NCBI GenBank assembly: GCA_902489255.1
Contig: CABTZF010000010.1
Location: 1 to 56,396, forward strand
Source of the DNA: an uncultured Peptoniphilus sp.
GTDB lineage: Bacteria > Bacillota > Clostridia > Tissierellales > Peptoniphilaceae
Length of the DNA stretch: 56,396 nt
Reading direction: 5' to 3'
Positions within the stretch are counted from its first letter, which is position 1; every line of letters starts with the position of its first letter. This document shows positions 38,812 through 47,736 of this stretch, one piece after another. The notes under the pieces are model-generated. The model made no database searches, had not been told where the DNA came from, and saw only the letters and a program-made list of their open reading frames with translations. The position numbers and the translations under genes were made by a program.

Positions 38812-39648
38812 ATGAAAATAGCTGTAATCGGCTCAGGTACTATGGGTGCAGGCATTGCACAAAGTATGGCAGTTTATCATAAAGTAATTGTAAGAGATAT
38901 AAATCCTGAGGCTCTTGAAAGTGCCATGGAAAAAATCAAAAAAGGATATGAAAAAAATGTATTTAAAGGAAGAATGACCAAGGAAGAAATGGAAAAAGCA
39001 ATTTCTAATGTTACTTTGTCTTCCAAAATTCAAGATATTAAAGATTGCGATTTAGTTATAGAAGCGGCAACAGAAAATCCAAAGATTAAAAAATCAATTT
39101 TTGCAGAGCTTTGTGATGTGTGTGAAGAAAAAACAATACTTGCTTCTAATACTTCTTCTCTTTCAATAACGGATATTGGTCAAGCAACAAAAAGGCCTGA
39201 AAAAGTTATAGGAATGCATTTCTTTAATCCTGTACCTCTAATGAAATTGGTAGAAGTAATTTCCGGACAAAAAACTGATGCAAAAGTTAAAGAAACAATA
39301 ATTAACCTTGCAAAAGAAATAGGAAAAATTCCGGTTGAGGTTGAAGAAGCACCGGGATTTGTTGTAAATAGAATTCTTATTCCGATGATTAATGAAGCTA
39401 TTGGAATTTATGCCGAAGGCGTTGCTTCAAAAGAAGATATTGATACAGCTATGAAACTTGGAGCTAATCATCCGATGGGACCTTTGGAACTTGGAGATTT
39501 AGTAGGACTAGATATTGTGCTTGCTATCATGGAAGTTCTTTATAGTGAGTTTTCAGATCCTAAATACAGACCACATCCACTTCTTAAAAAAATGGTTAGA
39601 GCAGGTTTGTTAGGTAGAAAAGCCGGTGAAGGCTTTTATAAATATTAA
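38812..39648 (+). CDS. hbd: 3-hydroxybutyryl-CoA dehydrogenase
   Basis: A 278-residue dehydrogenase with a Rossmann motif IAVIGSGTMGAGIAQSMA at the start, IEAATENPKIKKSIF near 83, HFFNPVPLMKLVEVISG near 138 with the catalytic His, and APGFVVNRILIPMINEA near 182. It reduces acetoacetyl-CoA to (S)-3-hydroxybutyryl-CoA. Order maoC-thlA-crt-hbd gives acetyl-CoA to crotonyl-CoA; butyryl-CoA dehydrogenase and etfAB are not in the window. Confidence 0.94.
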   Translation: MKIAVIGSGTMGAGIAQSMAVYHKVIVRDINPEALESAMEKIKKGYEKNVFKGRMTKEEMEKAISNVTLSSKIQDIKDCDLVIEAATENPKIKKSIFAELCDVCEEKTILASNTSSLSITDIGQATKRPEKVIGMHFFNPVPLMKLVEVISGQKTDAKVKETIINLAKEIGKIPVEVEEAPGFVVNRILIPMINEAIGIYAEGVASKEDIDTAMKLGANHPMGPLELGDLVGLDIVLAIMEVLYSEFSDPKYRPHPLLKKMVRAGLLGRKAGEGFYKY

Positions 39649-39696
39649 TATATTGGGACTAAGTCCTATCATATAAGACAAAATAAAAAAATTTTC

Positions 39697-39734
39697 AAAA
39701 ACGACTAAATTCTTAAAGAAAAGTCGTTTTTTTT
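39697..39734 (+). terminator. Intrinsic terminator between hbd and cas3
   Basis: AAAACGACT (39697-39705) pairs with AGTCGTTTT (39722-39730) and is followed by more T. It isolates the cas genes from the metabolic operon. A TTGATA at 39733-39738 directly after it could be the cas3 -35 box. Confidence 0.8.
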
Positions 39735-39783
39735 GATACAATTAAAATGGATAAAAATATAAATATAAGAGGAATATTTTAAA

Positions 39784-42348
39784 ATGCAAATAAGTGAAAA
39801 AGTCAATTTGGATAAGTGTTTGGCACATATTGACCAAAAGAATATTGAAAAAAAACAATCTTTATATATGCATTTAATAAATACTGCAAAGGGAAGTAAA
39901 GAAATTGCTGATAAAGTTGGAATGGGAAATTTAAGCTATTTAGTAGGGCTATTGCACGATATTGGTAAGATAAGAAATTCTTTCCAAGAAAAGCTAAAAG
40001 GAGATAATAATACTCATGTTGATCATTCAACTTTAGGTGGGATATTTATTTTGAAAATTTTTTATGAATTTGAGGAAGATTTAAAAAAACAAAATTTCTC
40101 TAATTGGAAAGATATAATTGGAATTTTAAAAAAAGATAAGATTGCGACTTTAGAGATTCAAGATTATACAAATATTTTAATTTATGCTATTATGTCGCAT
40201 CATGGACAATATGATTTAGTAAGAAAAAATGAAGATAATAAAGTTGTTTATACCAGTTTTGACAGAATTAATAACTTAAAAAAAGCTGCGGATTTTAAAT
40301 ATGATGATGATTTTTGCCTTATATACAGAGAGGTTGAAAAATTTTTTGAGTCAAAGGATATTTATATAAAAGATTTATATAAAAGGGGATTTATTGAATA
40401 TTTAGAAATTATAAAAAAATTAGAAGATTATTCTAAAGAAATAAGTATTGATACAAATGGAAGAGATAATAAAACCGAAGCTATGCTTTTTTATAAAAGT
40501 ATGCTCATAAGGTTAATTGTATCAATTTTAAAATCTGCAGATATTAAAGATAGCATTAATGCTTATGAAGAAATAATTTTAGATGAAGATAAAGATAAGC
40601 TAAAGGAAATTAAAAAGACTTTTGAATACAAGATAAGAAAAAAATATGAAGGATTTGGACAACCTCTAAATAAAATAGATAGGGCAAGAGAAAAAATTTC
40701 AAATAATATTACAAAACGTTCAATGGAGGATAAAACAGGAATTTATAAACTTGATTTGCCGACAGGAGCCGGAAAAACTCTTTTATCATTAAAATATGGA
40801 ATAAATCAGATGAATTATCAAAATAAGGAAAGATTTTTTTACGTTACATCTTTTCTTTCTGTTTTGGAACAAAATGCAAATGAAATGAAAAAAGTTTTGG
40901 CAAATGACACCTATGTACTTGAACATCATTCAAATATTATTAATGATGATTTGGAAAAAGAAGATGATATGGAAGATGATTCTTTAGGAGCAATAAGAAA
41001 AAAATATTTATTTGATGATTGGACCTCTCCTGTTATTCTCACAACAACAGTGCAGTTTTATAATTCGATATTCAAGGGAAAATCATCTAATTTAACCAGG
41101 TTTAAATCATTGATTAATTCTGTTGTTATTTTAGATGAATGGCAATCTGTTCCAACTAAATTTTTATACATAACAAATCTTTCTTTAAATTTTTTAAAAC
41201 TTGTAATGAATACAACAATTGTGCTTTCGACGGCGACTCAACCAACTAATTCCGAAAAAGTTCTAAGGCATAAACTTTCTTATGGAGATTTAGAAGGAAA
41301 GAATGAAGCTCTTATTGAACAGGGATCTTATGATGCCAAAACTTTTGAGAGAGTGAAGCTAAAAGTTTATGGGGATGTTAATAAATTTTATCACATTGAA
41401 GAGATAAAAAAATTGGTAATGGAGAATTTAGATAAGTCGAATTTAATTATCCTAAATACAAAAAAAGTTGTAAAAAGATTATATGAATTATTGGAAAGTG
41501 ACTATAATAACGACAATTTATATTATTTGACCACAAATTTAACTGCCTGGCATAGATTAAAAATTATTGAAGAAATAAAAAATAAACTTAAAAACGGTGA
41601 TAAGATCTGTGTTATAAGTACACAATTAATAGAATCCGGGGTGGATGTTGACTTTGACTTTGTTATTCGCTCTCTTACCGGTATGGATTCAGTTATTCAA
41701 GCTATGGGCAGGTGTAATAGAGAAGGTAAAAAAGATATAGCTTATACTTATCTTATAAATTTGGATAAAAAGGAAGAAAATATTTCTTTTTTGAAGGGGA
41801 TGGAAGAAAGAAAGAGAGCAGGAGAATATATTTTAAAAGATATTTATGACGGTGATTATAATTTGGAAGACATAATAGAAAAGTATTTTAAAAAACTTTA
41901 TGCTAATATAGATAATTCTAAATTAGTCGATACTCTTGAATTGTTGGGAAGAAATACTTCAAAAAAAGATGCCTTTTTGAAAACTGAAAATGATGTTCAG
42001 GAAAGGATTTTATTAAATTTATTTCAGTCATTTAAGGAAGCTTATACAAATTTTGAATTTATAGACAATAGACAAAAAACAGCCATAGTGGATTATGAAG
42101 AAACAAAAAGGGATTTAGAAGAAATCAGAGATATGGAAAAAGAATATATTAAATTTTATGATTTTAAAGTGTTAAGAAAAATAAAAGATAAAATTAGAAA
42201 ACTTTCAAGACATACTGTACCTGTAAGCGATAAAGATATAAATGATTGTGAAAATATTTTAGACGGAACTTTGTATATAGTAACAGAAAAAAATTATGAT
42301 GAGAAGCTAGGACTTACTTTTGAAGAATCATCTCTATTTAATTATTAA
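39784..42348 (+). CDS. cas3: Cas3 helicase-nuclease, type I-C
   Basis: An 854-residue HD nuclease fused to an SF2 helicase, recruited to R-loops to degrade target DNA. The HD domain includes LLHDIGKIRNSF with His58-Asp59, DHSTLGGIF near 80 and MSHHGQYDLV near 138. Helicase motifs are LPTGAGKTLLSLKYG near 322, ILDEWQSVPTKF near 452 (DEWQ in place of DEAH), STATQPTN near 480, STQLIESGVDVDFD near 615 and IQAMGRCNREGKK near 638. All appear intact. It is separated from the rest of the cas genes by 159 bases holding a crRNA-like RNA on the opposite strand. Confidence 0.95.
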   Translation: MQISEKVNLDKCLAHIDQKNIEKKQSLYMHLINTAKGSKEIADKVGMGNLSYLVGLLHDIGKIRNSFQEKLKGDNNTHVDHSTLGGIFILKIFYEFEEDLKKQNFSNWKDIIGILKKDKIATLEIQDYTNILIYAIMSHHGQYDLVRKNEDNKVVYTSFDRINNLKKAADFKYDDDFCLIYREVEKFFESKDIYIKDLYKRGFIEYLEIIKKLEDYSKEISIDTNGRDNKTEAMLFYKSMLIRLIVSILKSADIKDSINAYEEIILDEDKDKLKEIKKTFEYKIRKKYEGFGQPLNKIDRAREKISNNITKRSMEDKTGIYKLDLPTGAGKTLLSLKYGINQMNYQNKERFFYVTSFLSVLEQNANEMKKVLANDTYVLEHHSNIINDDLEKEDDMEDDSLGAIRKKYLFDDWTSPVILTTTVQFYNSIFKGKSSNLTRFKSLINSVVILDEWQSVPTKFLYITNLSLNFLKLVMNTTIVLSTATQPTNSEKVLRHKLSYGDLEGKNEALIEQGSYDAKTFERVKLKVYGDVNKFYHIEEIKKLVMENLDKSNLIILNTKKVVKRLYELLESDYNNDNLYYLTTNLTAWHRLKIIEEIKNKLKNGDKICVISTQLIESGVDVDFDFVIRSLTGMDSVIQAMGRCNREGKKDIAYTYLINLDKKEENISFLKGMEERKRAGEYILKDIYDGDYNLEDIIEKYFKKLYANIDNSKLVDTLELLGRNTSKKDAFLKTENDVQERILLNLFQSFKEAYTNFEFIDNRQKTAIVDYEETKRDLEEIRDMEKEYIKFYDFKVLRKIKDKIRKLSRHTVPVSDKDINDCENILDGTLYIVTEKNYDEKLGLTFEESSLFNY

Positions 42349-42352
42349 TATG

Positions 42353-42420
42353 AAAAAAAGACCTATTAATTAGGTCTTAATTACATATAAGAATATTTCA
42401 ATCCACAGCTTATGCTGATT
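42353..42420 (-). ncRNA. Candidate CreR/CreA-like solitary crRNA-like RNA
   Basis: On the minus strand a promoter is followed by a degenerate type I-C repeat (42420-42395): a stem CAGC-ATAA-GCTG and then TGGATTGAAAT, the exact 11-nt 5' handle of I-C crRNAs left by Cas5c cleavage. A spacer-like stretch begins at 42394 (ATTCTTATATGTAATTA), and the transcript ends in a terminator formed by AGACCTA/TAGGTCT (42377-42359) plus T7 (to 42353). Expected length is about 68 nt. No second repeat is present, so this is not an array. Known CreR and CreA RNAs have this design and guide Cascade to repress a promoter. Confidence 0.75.
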
Positions 42421-42425
42421 GATTA

Positions 42426-42434
42426 ATTATAGCA
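42426..42434 (-). promoter_or_regulatory. Extended -10 promoter of the crRNA-like RNA
   Basis: The minus strand reads TGC-TATAAT from 42434 to 42426, a perfect extended -10 box. The -35 region (TTTCTT, 17 bases upstream) is weak, which is usual with TGn extensions. The start would fall at 42419-42420, so the RNA begins within the degenerate repeat. Confidence 0.7.
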
Positions 42435-42461
42435 GAAGATAACATAAAAAGAAATATATTT

Positions 42462-42475
42462 CATATTAGAATAAA
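42462..42475 (-). promoter_or_regulatory. Putative self-target of the crRNA-like RNA in the cas5c promoter region
   Basis: Minus-strand bases 42472-42462 read ATTCTAATATG. They match the first 11 bases of the spacer-like stretch (ATTCTTATATG) except at position 6, the flipped-out base in type I guides. The flanking triplet at 42475-42473 is TTT, close to the I-C PAM TTC. The site lies between weak -35 (TTTCAT, 42460-42465) and -10 (TAAAAT, 42481-42486-like) elements before cas5c. Pairing beyond base 15 is poor, as expected for repression without cleavage. Confidence 0.55.
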
Positions 42476-42507
42476 CATATAAAATAATTAAGATAGGAGG
42501 ATAGCAA

Positions 42508-43212
42508 ATGGATAGGTCAAAAAATTTTTACGCAAAAATTTTCGGGAACAAAGCTTTAATAACAGCGCCCGAAAGTAAAAGTGGTGGGGAGAAGATCAGT
42601 TATGATATACCTACAAGAGAAATGCTAAAGGGTATACTAGATGCAAATTATTTTAAACCGACTATTGTTAATATAGTTGATGAAGTAAGAATTATGAATA
42701 AAATTGAAAGTTATACTCAAGGCATTAGACTTCTTTTGAGAGATTATTCATCTGATTTAAGCGCTTACACATTTTTAGTAAATGTTTGTTATTATGTTAA
42801 ATTTCATTTTGAATGGAATTTGGATAGGGAAGATTTAAAAAATGACAGAAATTTTAACAAGCATGAAGCTATTACAGAAAGGTCATTAAAAAGAGGCGGC
42901 AGAAGACCTATATTTTTAGGGACCAGTGAATGTAGTGGATATATTGAAGCAATAAGCGAAGATGAATATGAAAATAGAAAGGGCTTTTACGATGAAACGG
43001 ATAGGGGATTTGGAATAATGTTTAATGGCTTTATATATCCGAAGAATCCGGGAGAAGTTTTAAAATCTGCCTATTCTATAATTAATATGAAAAACGGAAG
43101 GGTTATTTATCCAAGACCTGAAGAATGCCAGATTATTAATGAAGTTTCAAACTATTCCTTTAAAGTGCCTAAACAAACAAAATCAGTAGATGAAGAATTA
43201 AAAGATTATTAA
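42508..43212 (+). CDS. cas5c: Cas5c (Cas5d), crRNA-processing Cascade subunit
   Basis: A 234-residue Cas5 of type I-C. As type I-C has no Cas6, this protein cleaves pre-crRNA at the base of the repeat stem and stays on the handle. The segment FNKHEAITERSLKRGGRRPIF supplies the basic catalytic patch with Lys118 and His119, equivalent to the Lys-His pair known in Bacillus halodurans Cas5d. The start follows AGGAGG. It begins the operon cas5c-cas8c-cas7c-cas4-cas1-cas2. Confidence 0.93.
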   Translation: MDRSKNFYAKIFGNKALITAPESKSGGEKISYDIPTREMLKGILDANYFKPTIVNIVDEVRIMNKIESYTQGIRLLLRDYSSDLSAYTFLVNVCYYVKFHFEWNLDREDLKNDRNFNKHEAITERSLKRGGRRPIFLGTSECSGYIEAISEDEYENRKGFYDETDRGFGIMFNGFIYPKNPGEVLKSAYSIINMKNGRVIYPRPEECQIINEVSNYSFKVPKQTKSVDEELKDY

Positions 43213-43226
43213 TAGGAGGTGAGATA

Positions 43227-45209
43227 TTGGGATTATTAACAGCCTTATATAAGAGCTATAATTATGGATTAGAAAATGACTTGGTTGGAAACTTAGATGA
43301 CAGAGAAAATTTAATTTTGCCTCTTTATCACAATTCAATGAAGTCTAATGGCAAAAACATTGTGGAAATTACTTTAGATAAAAATAGCAATTTGGTTAAT
43401 GCCAGTTTTTTAAATGAAAAGGATATTGTAATTTTCCCGGTAACAGAAGATTCTGTTGCTCGCTCAAGTGGAATAGCACCGCATCCATTGTTTGACAATT
43501 TTGATTATGTAATTCAAGATGGGAGCAAAAAGTCTAAAGCATATTTAGAAACTATGGAAGATTGGCTTAATTTTGAAGAGAATGATTTTGTAAGAATTAT
43601 CCATGACTTTATTATTAAAGAAAATGCCTATACAGATATTTTAAGTAAATTATATGATAAATATAGAATAATAAAAGAAGATGAAAAAGGCAAGGAAGTA
43701 AAAGAAAAAATAATAACATATATTGATAATTCAGGTAATAAGCCTAAAGAAATTGAAGTTAATTTCTCTAAAATATTTATTACTTTCAAGATTCAGGATT
43801 ATGATGGATTAAGAGATATAAGCATTACAGAAAATAAGGGTCTACAAAATAAATATATTGACTACACAAGAAAAAGCTTTGAAAAAGGTACCGATTCAAA
43901 AAGAATTATTTGTAATATTAGTGGTAAAGAAGACTTCTTGTGTTTAAAACATAAACCGCTAATAGGTTCAGCAAGATTAATTTCACAAATAACAGCAAAT
44001 AATGAAAATTTTAAAGGCAGGTTTGACAGCCCTGATGAAACTATAAAAATTGGGAAAGAATCCAGTCAAAAAATTTTACAAATGGCAAAGGCCTTACTTG
44101 ATGGGGAAAATACTTGTAGGTGGCTAGGTGAAATGTGCTATGCAGTAAGTTGGTTTTCAGATGATATAAATAATTTATCGCAAATGGACATAGGGAAAAA
44201 TATTGAATTAGAAAGTAATAATAATTTTCTCTTTAATTATTTTTCAAATGCTCCAAGGCAGACTGAGGCAAATGCTGATGAAAGCTTTAAGATATTAGAT
44301 AAAAAAGCAAAGGATATTGTAAGATCTTTTACAAGTGGTAAGATTTTATTTTCAGATGATTCAAAATATTACATGGCAATAATAGATAAGGTTAGCAATG
44401 GTAGGGTAGCAGTAAAATACTTTAGAGAAATTCAAAGTTCAAGATTGAAAGAAAATTTAATCAGCTGGCAAAAAAAATACCATTGGTATAGAGAAAATAA
44501 AGAAAAAGGCGAGATTGAGTTCACACCAAACCCACTAATGATAATATCGGCAGCCTATGGTGTAGAAAGAGAAAAAGGACTGGAAGTTTCTAAAAAGAAA
44601 TTTTTAACAGACCAATATAAAAATATAATGGCAGCAATAATTGAAGGAAGAGATTTGCCTACAAACATCAGTCACGCATTAGAAATGAATATCAGAAATA
44701 GAATGAATTATGATAAGACATGGGTACAAGTTAAATTATGTACTTTAGCGGTATTAAAAGATAAGGAGGGAATAAAAAGTAATATGTTAGACAGGTTAGA
44801 TATAGATAGATCATATTTATTTGGCAGATTGCTTGCTTTATATGAAAGAATGGAAGCAATCAGTTATGATAATGATTCGGCTAGAGTTACCAATGCAGAA
44901 AAGTTATGGACTAGTTATGTGAATAAGCCGGTTACAATGAATATGAGGCTAAGAAATTTACTAAAGCCCTATGAAGATAAATTAAAGCTTAATGAATTGA
45001 AAAAGGGAATTTATTATAAAATCAAAAGAGAAATTGAAGATGTTACGAATTTAATTAGTGAAAACTACAACTATAAAGATATTGAAACAAATAAACCCCT
45101 AGGACCCGGCTTTATATTCGGATACGAAGCTCAAAAAAAGGATTTATTTACAAAAAAAGTTAATGCAGAAAATAATAATATAGAAAGCGAGGAAGAATAT
45201 GATAAATAA
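43227..45209 (+). CDS. cas8c: Cas8c (Csd1), large Cascade subunit
   Basis: A 660-residue large subunit recognising the PAM and, through its C-terminal part, acting as small subunit (in I-C a Cas11c is often translated from an internal start). It starts with GLLTALYKSYNYGLEN, and has FPVTEDSVARSSGIAPHPLFDN near 80 and RHKLLxx-type CLAVLKD residues near 515. The start codon is TTG, 5 bases after AGGAGGTGA. An internal start could lie after AAGGAGG near 44764-44770 (ATG at 44783), giving a Cas11c of about 140 residues. It overlaps cas7c by 11 bases. Confidence 0.93.
   Translation: MGLLTALYKSYNYGLENDLVGNLDDRENLILPLYHNSMKSNGKNIVEITLDKNSNLVNASFLNEKDIVIFPVTEDSVARSSGIAPHPLFDNFDYVIQDGSKKSKAYLETMEDWLNFEENDFVRIIHDFIIKENAYTDILSKLYDKYRIIKEDEKGKEVKEKIITYIDNSGNKPKEIEVNFSKIFITFKIQDYDGLRDISITENKGLQNKYIDYTRKSFEKGTDSKRIICNISGKEDFLCLKHKPLIGSARLISQITANNENFKGRFDSPDETIKIGKESSQKILQMAKALLDGENTCRWLGEMCYAVSWFSDDINNLSQMDIGKNIELESNNNFLFNYFSNAPRQTEANADESFKILDKKAKDIVRSFTSGKILFSDDSKYYMAIIDKVSNGRVAVKYFREIQSSRLKENLISWQKKYHWYRENKEKGEIEFTPNPLMIISAAYGVEREKGLEVSKKKFLTDQYKNIMAAIIEGRDLPTNISHALEMNIRNRMNYDKTWVQVKLCTLAVLKDKEGIKSNMLDRLDIDRSYLFGRLLALYERMEAISYDNDSARVTNAEKLWTSYVNKPVTMNMRLRNLLKPYEDKLKLNELKKGIYYKIKREIEDVTNLISENYNYKDIETNKPLGPGFIFGYEAQKKDLFTKKVNAENNNIESEEEYDK
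44783..45209 (+). CDS. Possible internally translated Cas11c small subunit
   Basis: Type I-C systems are known to make Cas11c from an internal start in cas8c. Here AAGGAGGG (about 44763-44770) is followed by an in-frame ATG at 44783 (MLDRLDIDRSYLFGRLL). The product would be about 141 residues and helical, the expected size. The spacing of about 12 bases is a little long. This is a prediction from the ribosome binding site and family knowledge only. Confidence 0.45.
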
Positions 45210-46053
45210 CAAAATAGATTTTATATTTACAATTGAAGTTCAAGGTGCAAATCCAAATGGAGATCCACTTACAAGCAATATGCCCAGAGTTGATAATCGT
45301 GGGTTTGGAGAGATAAGTGACGTCTGTTTAAAGAGAAAAATTAGAAACAGAATGCAAGACTTAGGCAATGAAATTTTTGTAAAATCATTAGACAGGTCCG
45401 ACGATGGATTTATTTCCCTACAAAAAAGATTTGAAGCAGAATTTCAAAAAGATCAAACAGATGAAGAAGTTGAAAAAAAAGCCAATGAAAAATGGATGGA
45501 TATTAGATTTTTTGGACAAGTATTTACTTATCAAAACAGGTCATTGGGCATTAGAGGGCCGGTAAGCATTTCATTAGGAAAATCAATTGAACCCATAGAA
45601 ACAACAACAATGCAAATAACCAAAAGCATTAGTGGGATGGAACCTAAAAATGGTAAGACAAGAAGTGCAGACACAATGGGCACAAAACATTTTGTTGATT
45701 ATGGGATTTATATAGTAAACGGAAGCATTAACTGTTACTTTGCTGAAAAAACCGGTTTAGATGAAAAAGATGTAGAAGTATTAAAAGAATGCCTTAAAAC
45801 CTTGTTTATAAATGATGCGTCTTCTGCAAGACCTGACGGTACAATGCAAGTAAAAGATATTTATTGGTTTACTCATTCATCAAAAGTTGGAGATGTTTCA
45901 AGCGGGAAAATAAAAGATTTGCTAATTTATGATATACCGGCTGCAGAAACTATAAAAAGAAAATACGAGGATTACAACATTAGACTAGATGGGGAAAAAT
46001 TAAAAGAATACGAAAAGGAAGGCTTAAAAGAAGAACATTTCATAGGATTATAA
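45199..46053 (+). CDS. cas7c: Cas7c (Csd2), Cascade backbone subunit
   Basis: A 284-residue RAMP protein that coats the spacer region of the crRNA. It has the usual N-terminus FIFTIEVQGANPNGDPLTSN-type residues, CLKRKIRNRMQD near 43, and MGTKHFVDYGIYIVNG near 155. Length is typical for I-C. It overlaps cas8c, and cas4 begins two bases after its stop. Confidence 0.94.
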   Translation: MINNKIDFIFTIEVQGANPNGDPLTSNMPRVDNRGFGEISDVCLKRKIRNRMQDLGNEIFVKSLDRSDDGFISLQKRFEAEFQKDQTDEEVEKKANEKWMDIRFFGQVFTYQNRSLGIRGPVSISLGKSIEPIETTTMQITKSISGMEPKNGKTRSADTMGTKHFVDYGIYIVNGSINCYFAEKTGLDEKDVEVLKECLKTLFINDASSARPDGTMQVKDIYWFTHSSKVGDVSSGKIKDLLIYDIPAAETIKRKYEDYNIRLDGEKLKEYEKEGLKEEHFIGL

Positions 46054-46054
46054 A

Positions 46055-46708
46055 ATGTACTTAGAAGAAGACTATTTAATGCTAAGTGGAATACAACACT
46101 TTTGCTTTTGTAAAAGGCAATGGGCATTAATTCACCTTGAAGAAATATGGACAGAAAATATATTTACAGCTCAAGGGCAAGTAATTCATAAAAAAGCAGA
46201 TCAACCATTTTTGAAAGAAAAGAGAAAAGATTTAATAATTTCCAGGGCAATGCCGGTGAGTTCAAATGAATTAGGACTATCCGGCATACTGGATACAATA
46301 GAATTTCACAAATCAGAAGAAGGAATAGAGCTTAAAAATAGAAAGGGAAAGTGGCAACCTATAATTGTTGAGTACAAAAGAGGGAAAAAGAAAAAATATG
46401 ACTATGACAATGTGCAACTTATGGCTCAAGCAATCTGTATAGAAGAAGAATTCAATATAAACCTTGACTATGGATATATTTATTACGATCAAACAGATAC
46501 AAGAGAAAAAGTAGAATTTACAAATGAACTTAGGAAATTAACTAAAGAATCTGCTAAAATGATGCATGAGTATTATGAAAAAAGATATGTACCTAAAGCA
46601 GAATATTTTAAAAATTGCAAATTATGCTCAATTTATGATGAATGTCAACCCAGGATAACTAAAAAAATAAAAAATATTAATAATTATATTTATGGTGCAC
46701 AGATATGA
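46055..46708 (+). CDS. cas4: Cas4 nuclease of the adaptation module
   Basis: A 217-residue RecB-type nuclease that trims prespacers and sets their PAM orientation with Cas1-Cas2. The Fe-S cysteines are visible at FCFCKRQWAL near 18 and in NCKLCSIYDEC near 190. The catalytic core is LSGILDTIEF near 72 and IIVEYKRGKKKKYDYDNVQLMAQ near 108 (D...E-x-K...Q). It is intact, and its stop overlaps the start of cas1 by 4 bases. Confidence 0.93.
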   Translation: MYLEEDYLMLSGIQHFCFCKRQWALIHLEEIWTENIFTAQGQVIHKKADQPFLKEKRKDLIISRAMPVSSNELGLSGILDTIEFHKSEEGIELKNRKGKWQPIIVEYKRGKKKKYDYDNVQLMAQAICIEEEFNINLDYGYIYYDQTDTREKVEFTNELRKLTKESAKMMHEYYEKRYVPKAEYFKNCKLCSIYDECQPRITKKIKNINNYIYGAQI

Positions 46709-47736
46709 AAAAATTACTAAACACCCTTTATCTAACAAATCCTGATTACTACTTACGAAAAGAAGGAAGAAATATTGTAATAACTTTGGATGAAAAGAGA
46801 GTTGCCAGATTCCCGATTCATATATTCAAACAAGTTGTTTGCTTTAATTATATGGGAGTGAGTCCGGATTTAATGAAAATGTGCATGGAAGAAAATGTGG
46901 CAATTACATTTTTCACACCCTACGGAAAATACTGCGGAAGAGTAATAGGATCATCATATGGAAATATTTATACAAGAAAGAAACAATATAAAATTGCAGA
47001 GTCACAAGAGTCTTTAGAATTTGTAAAAAATATAATATATGCAAAAGCATACAATTCAAGAAAAATTTTAATTAGGGGAAAACTGGACCATAGGGATAGA
47101 GTAGACATAAGAAGGCTGGAAAATGTAATAGAAAATATTAAAATATTGATGTTAGAAATTAAGAACAGTAAAAATAAAGATAGTATAAGAGGAATTGAAG
47201 GAACGATTGCCAGAGAATATTTTTCAGTATTAGATGAATTAATAATAAAGCAAAAAGAAGATTTCTTTTTTATAGAGAGAAGCAAAAGACCGCCAATGGA
47301 TAGATTCAATGCTTTAATTTCTTTTTTATATTCACTACTTACAAACAATATAGCCGCCGCCTTAGAAGGAGTTGGTATAGATTCTTATGCAGGCTTTTTT
47401 CACACAGATAGACCATGAAGGGTTAGCATGGCCCTAGATATAATTGAAGAAATGAGAGCTTTCATTGTGGATAAATTTGCTATTTCAACAATAAATTTAA
47501 ACAGAATAAATAAAAATCATTTTGAAATAAAAGAAAACGGAGCTTGTTTACTGAATGAAAAAGGAAGAGAAACTCTATTGGAGTTTTGGAACAAGAAAGA
47601 GCAGGAAGAAATATACCATCCCTTTGTAGAAGAAAATATAAAAATAGGACTTTTACCTCATGTACAGGCACAACTTTTAAATTCTTATATAAGAGGAGAT
47701 ATAAATTCTTATCCACCTTTCATGATGGAGGGATAA
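46705..47736 (+). pseudogene. cas1: cas1 interrupted by one in-frame TGA
   Basis: The frame encodes Cas1 as 343 codons, but codon 238 (47416-47418) is TGA. Family proteins read H-T-D-R-P-G-R at this point, so GGA to TGA is the simplest change. Residues 1-237 contain catalytic Glu165 (RGIEGTIAREYF) and His233 (FFHTDRP). The third acidic site (ALDIIEEMR, residues 243-250) lies after the stop. An ATG at 47428 could start a 102-residue fragment. Truncated Cas1 should be inactive in spacer integration unless the stop is read through. The rest of the frame has no further damage, so the mutation is recent or is a sequencing error. Confidence 0.85.

Noticed and set aside
39670..39678. A second target of the crRNA-like RNA upstream of cas3
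   Set aside because: Bases 3-11 of the spacer match there with a TTT flank, but positions 1-2 of the seed do not, and the site is upstream of the terminator that precedes cas3. Chance in AT-rich sequence is a sufficient explanation.
42395..42420. A degenerate end of a CRISPR array between cas3 and cas5c
   Set aside because: Only one repeat-like unit is present, its stem differs entirely from the array repeat, and it has its own promoter and terminator. A stand-alone RNA explains it better.
47416..47418. TGA recoded as Gly or Trp
   Set aside because: TGA is used as a normal stop elsewhere in the window (for example at the end of the GTPase gene and cas4), so a general recoding is excluded.
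47428..47736. A separate 102-residue gene after cas1
   Set aside because: It is in the same frame as cas1, begins only nine bases after the TGA, and has the family's C-terminal residues. It is the rest of a broken cas1.
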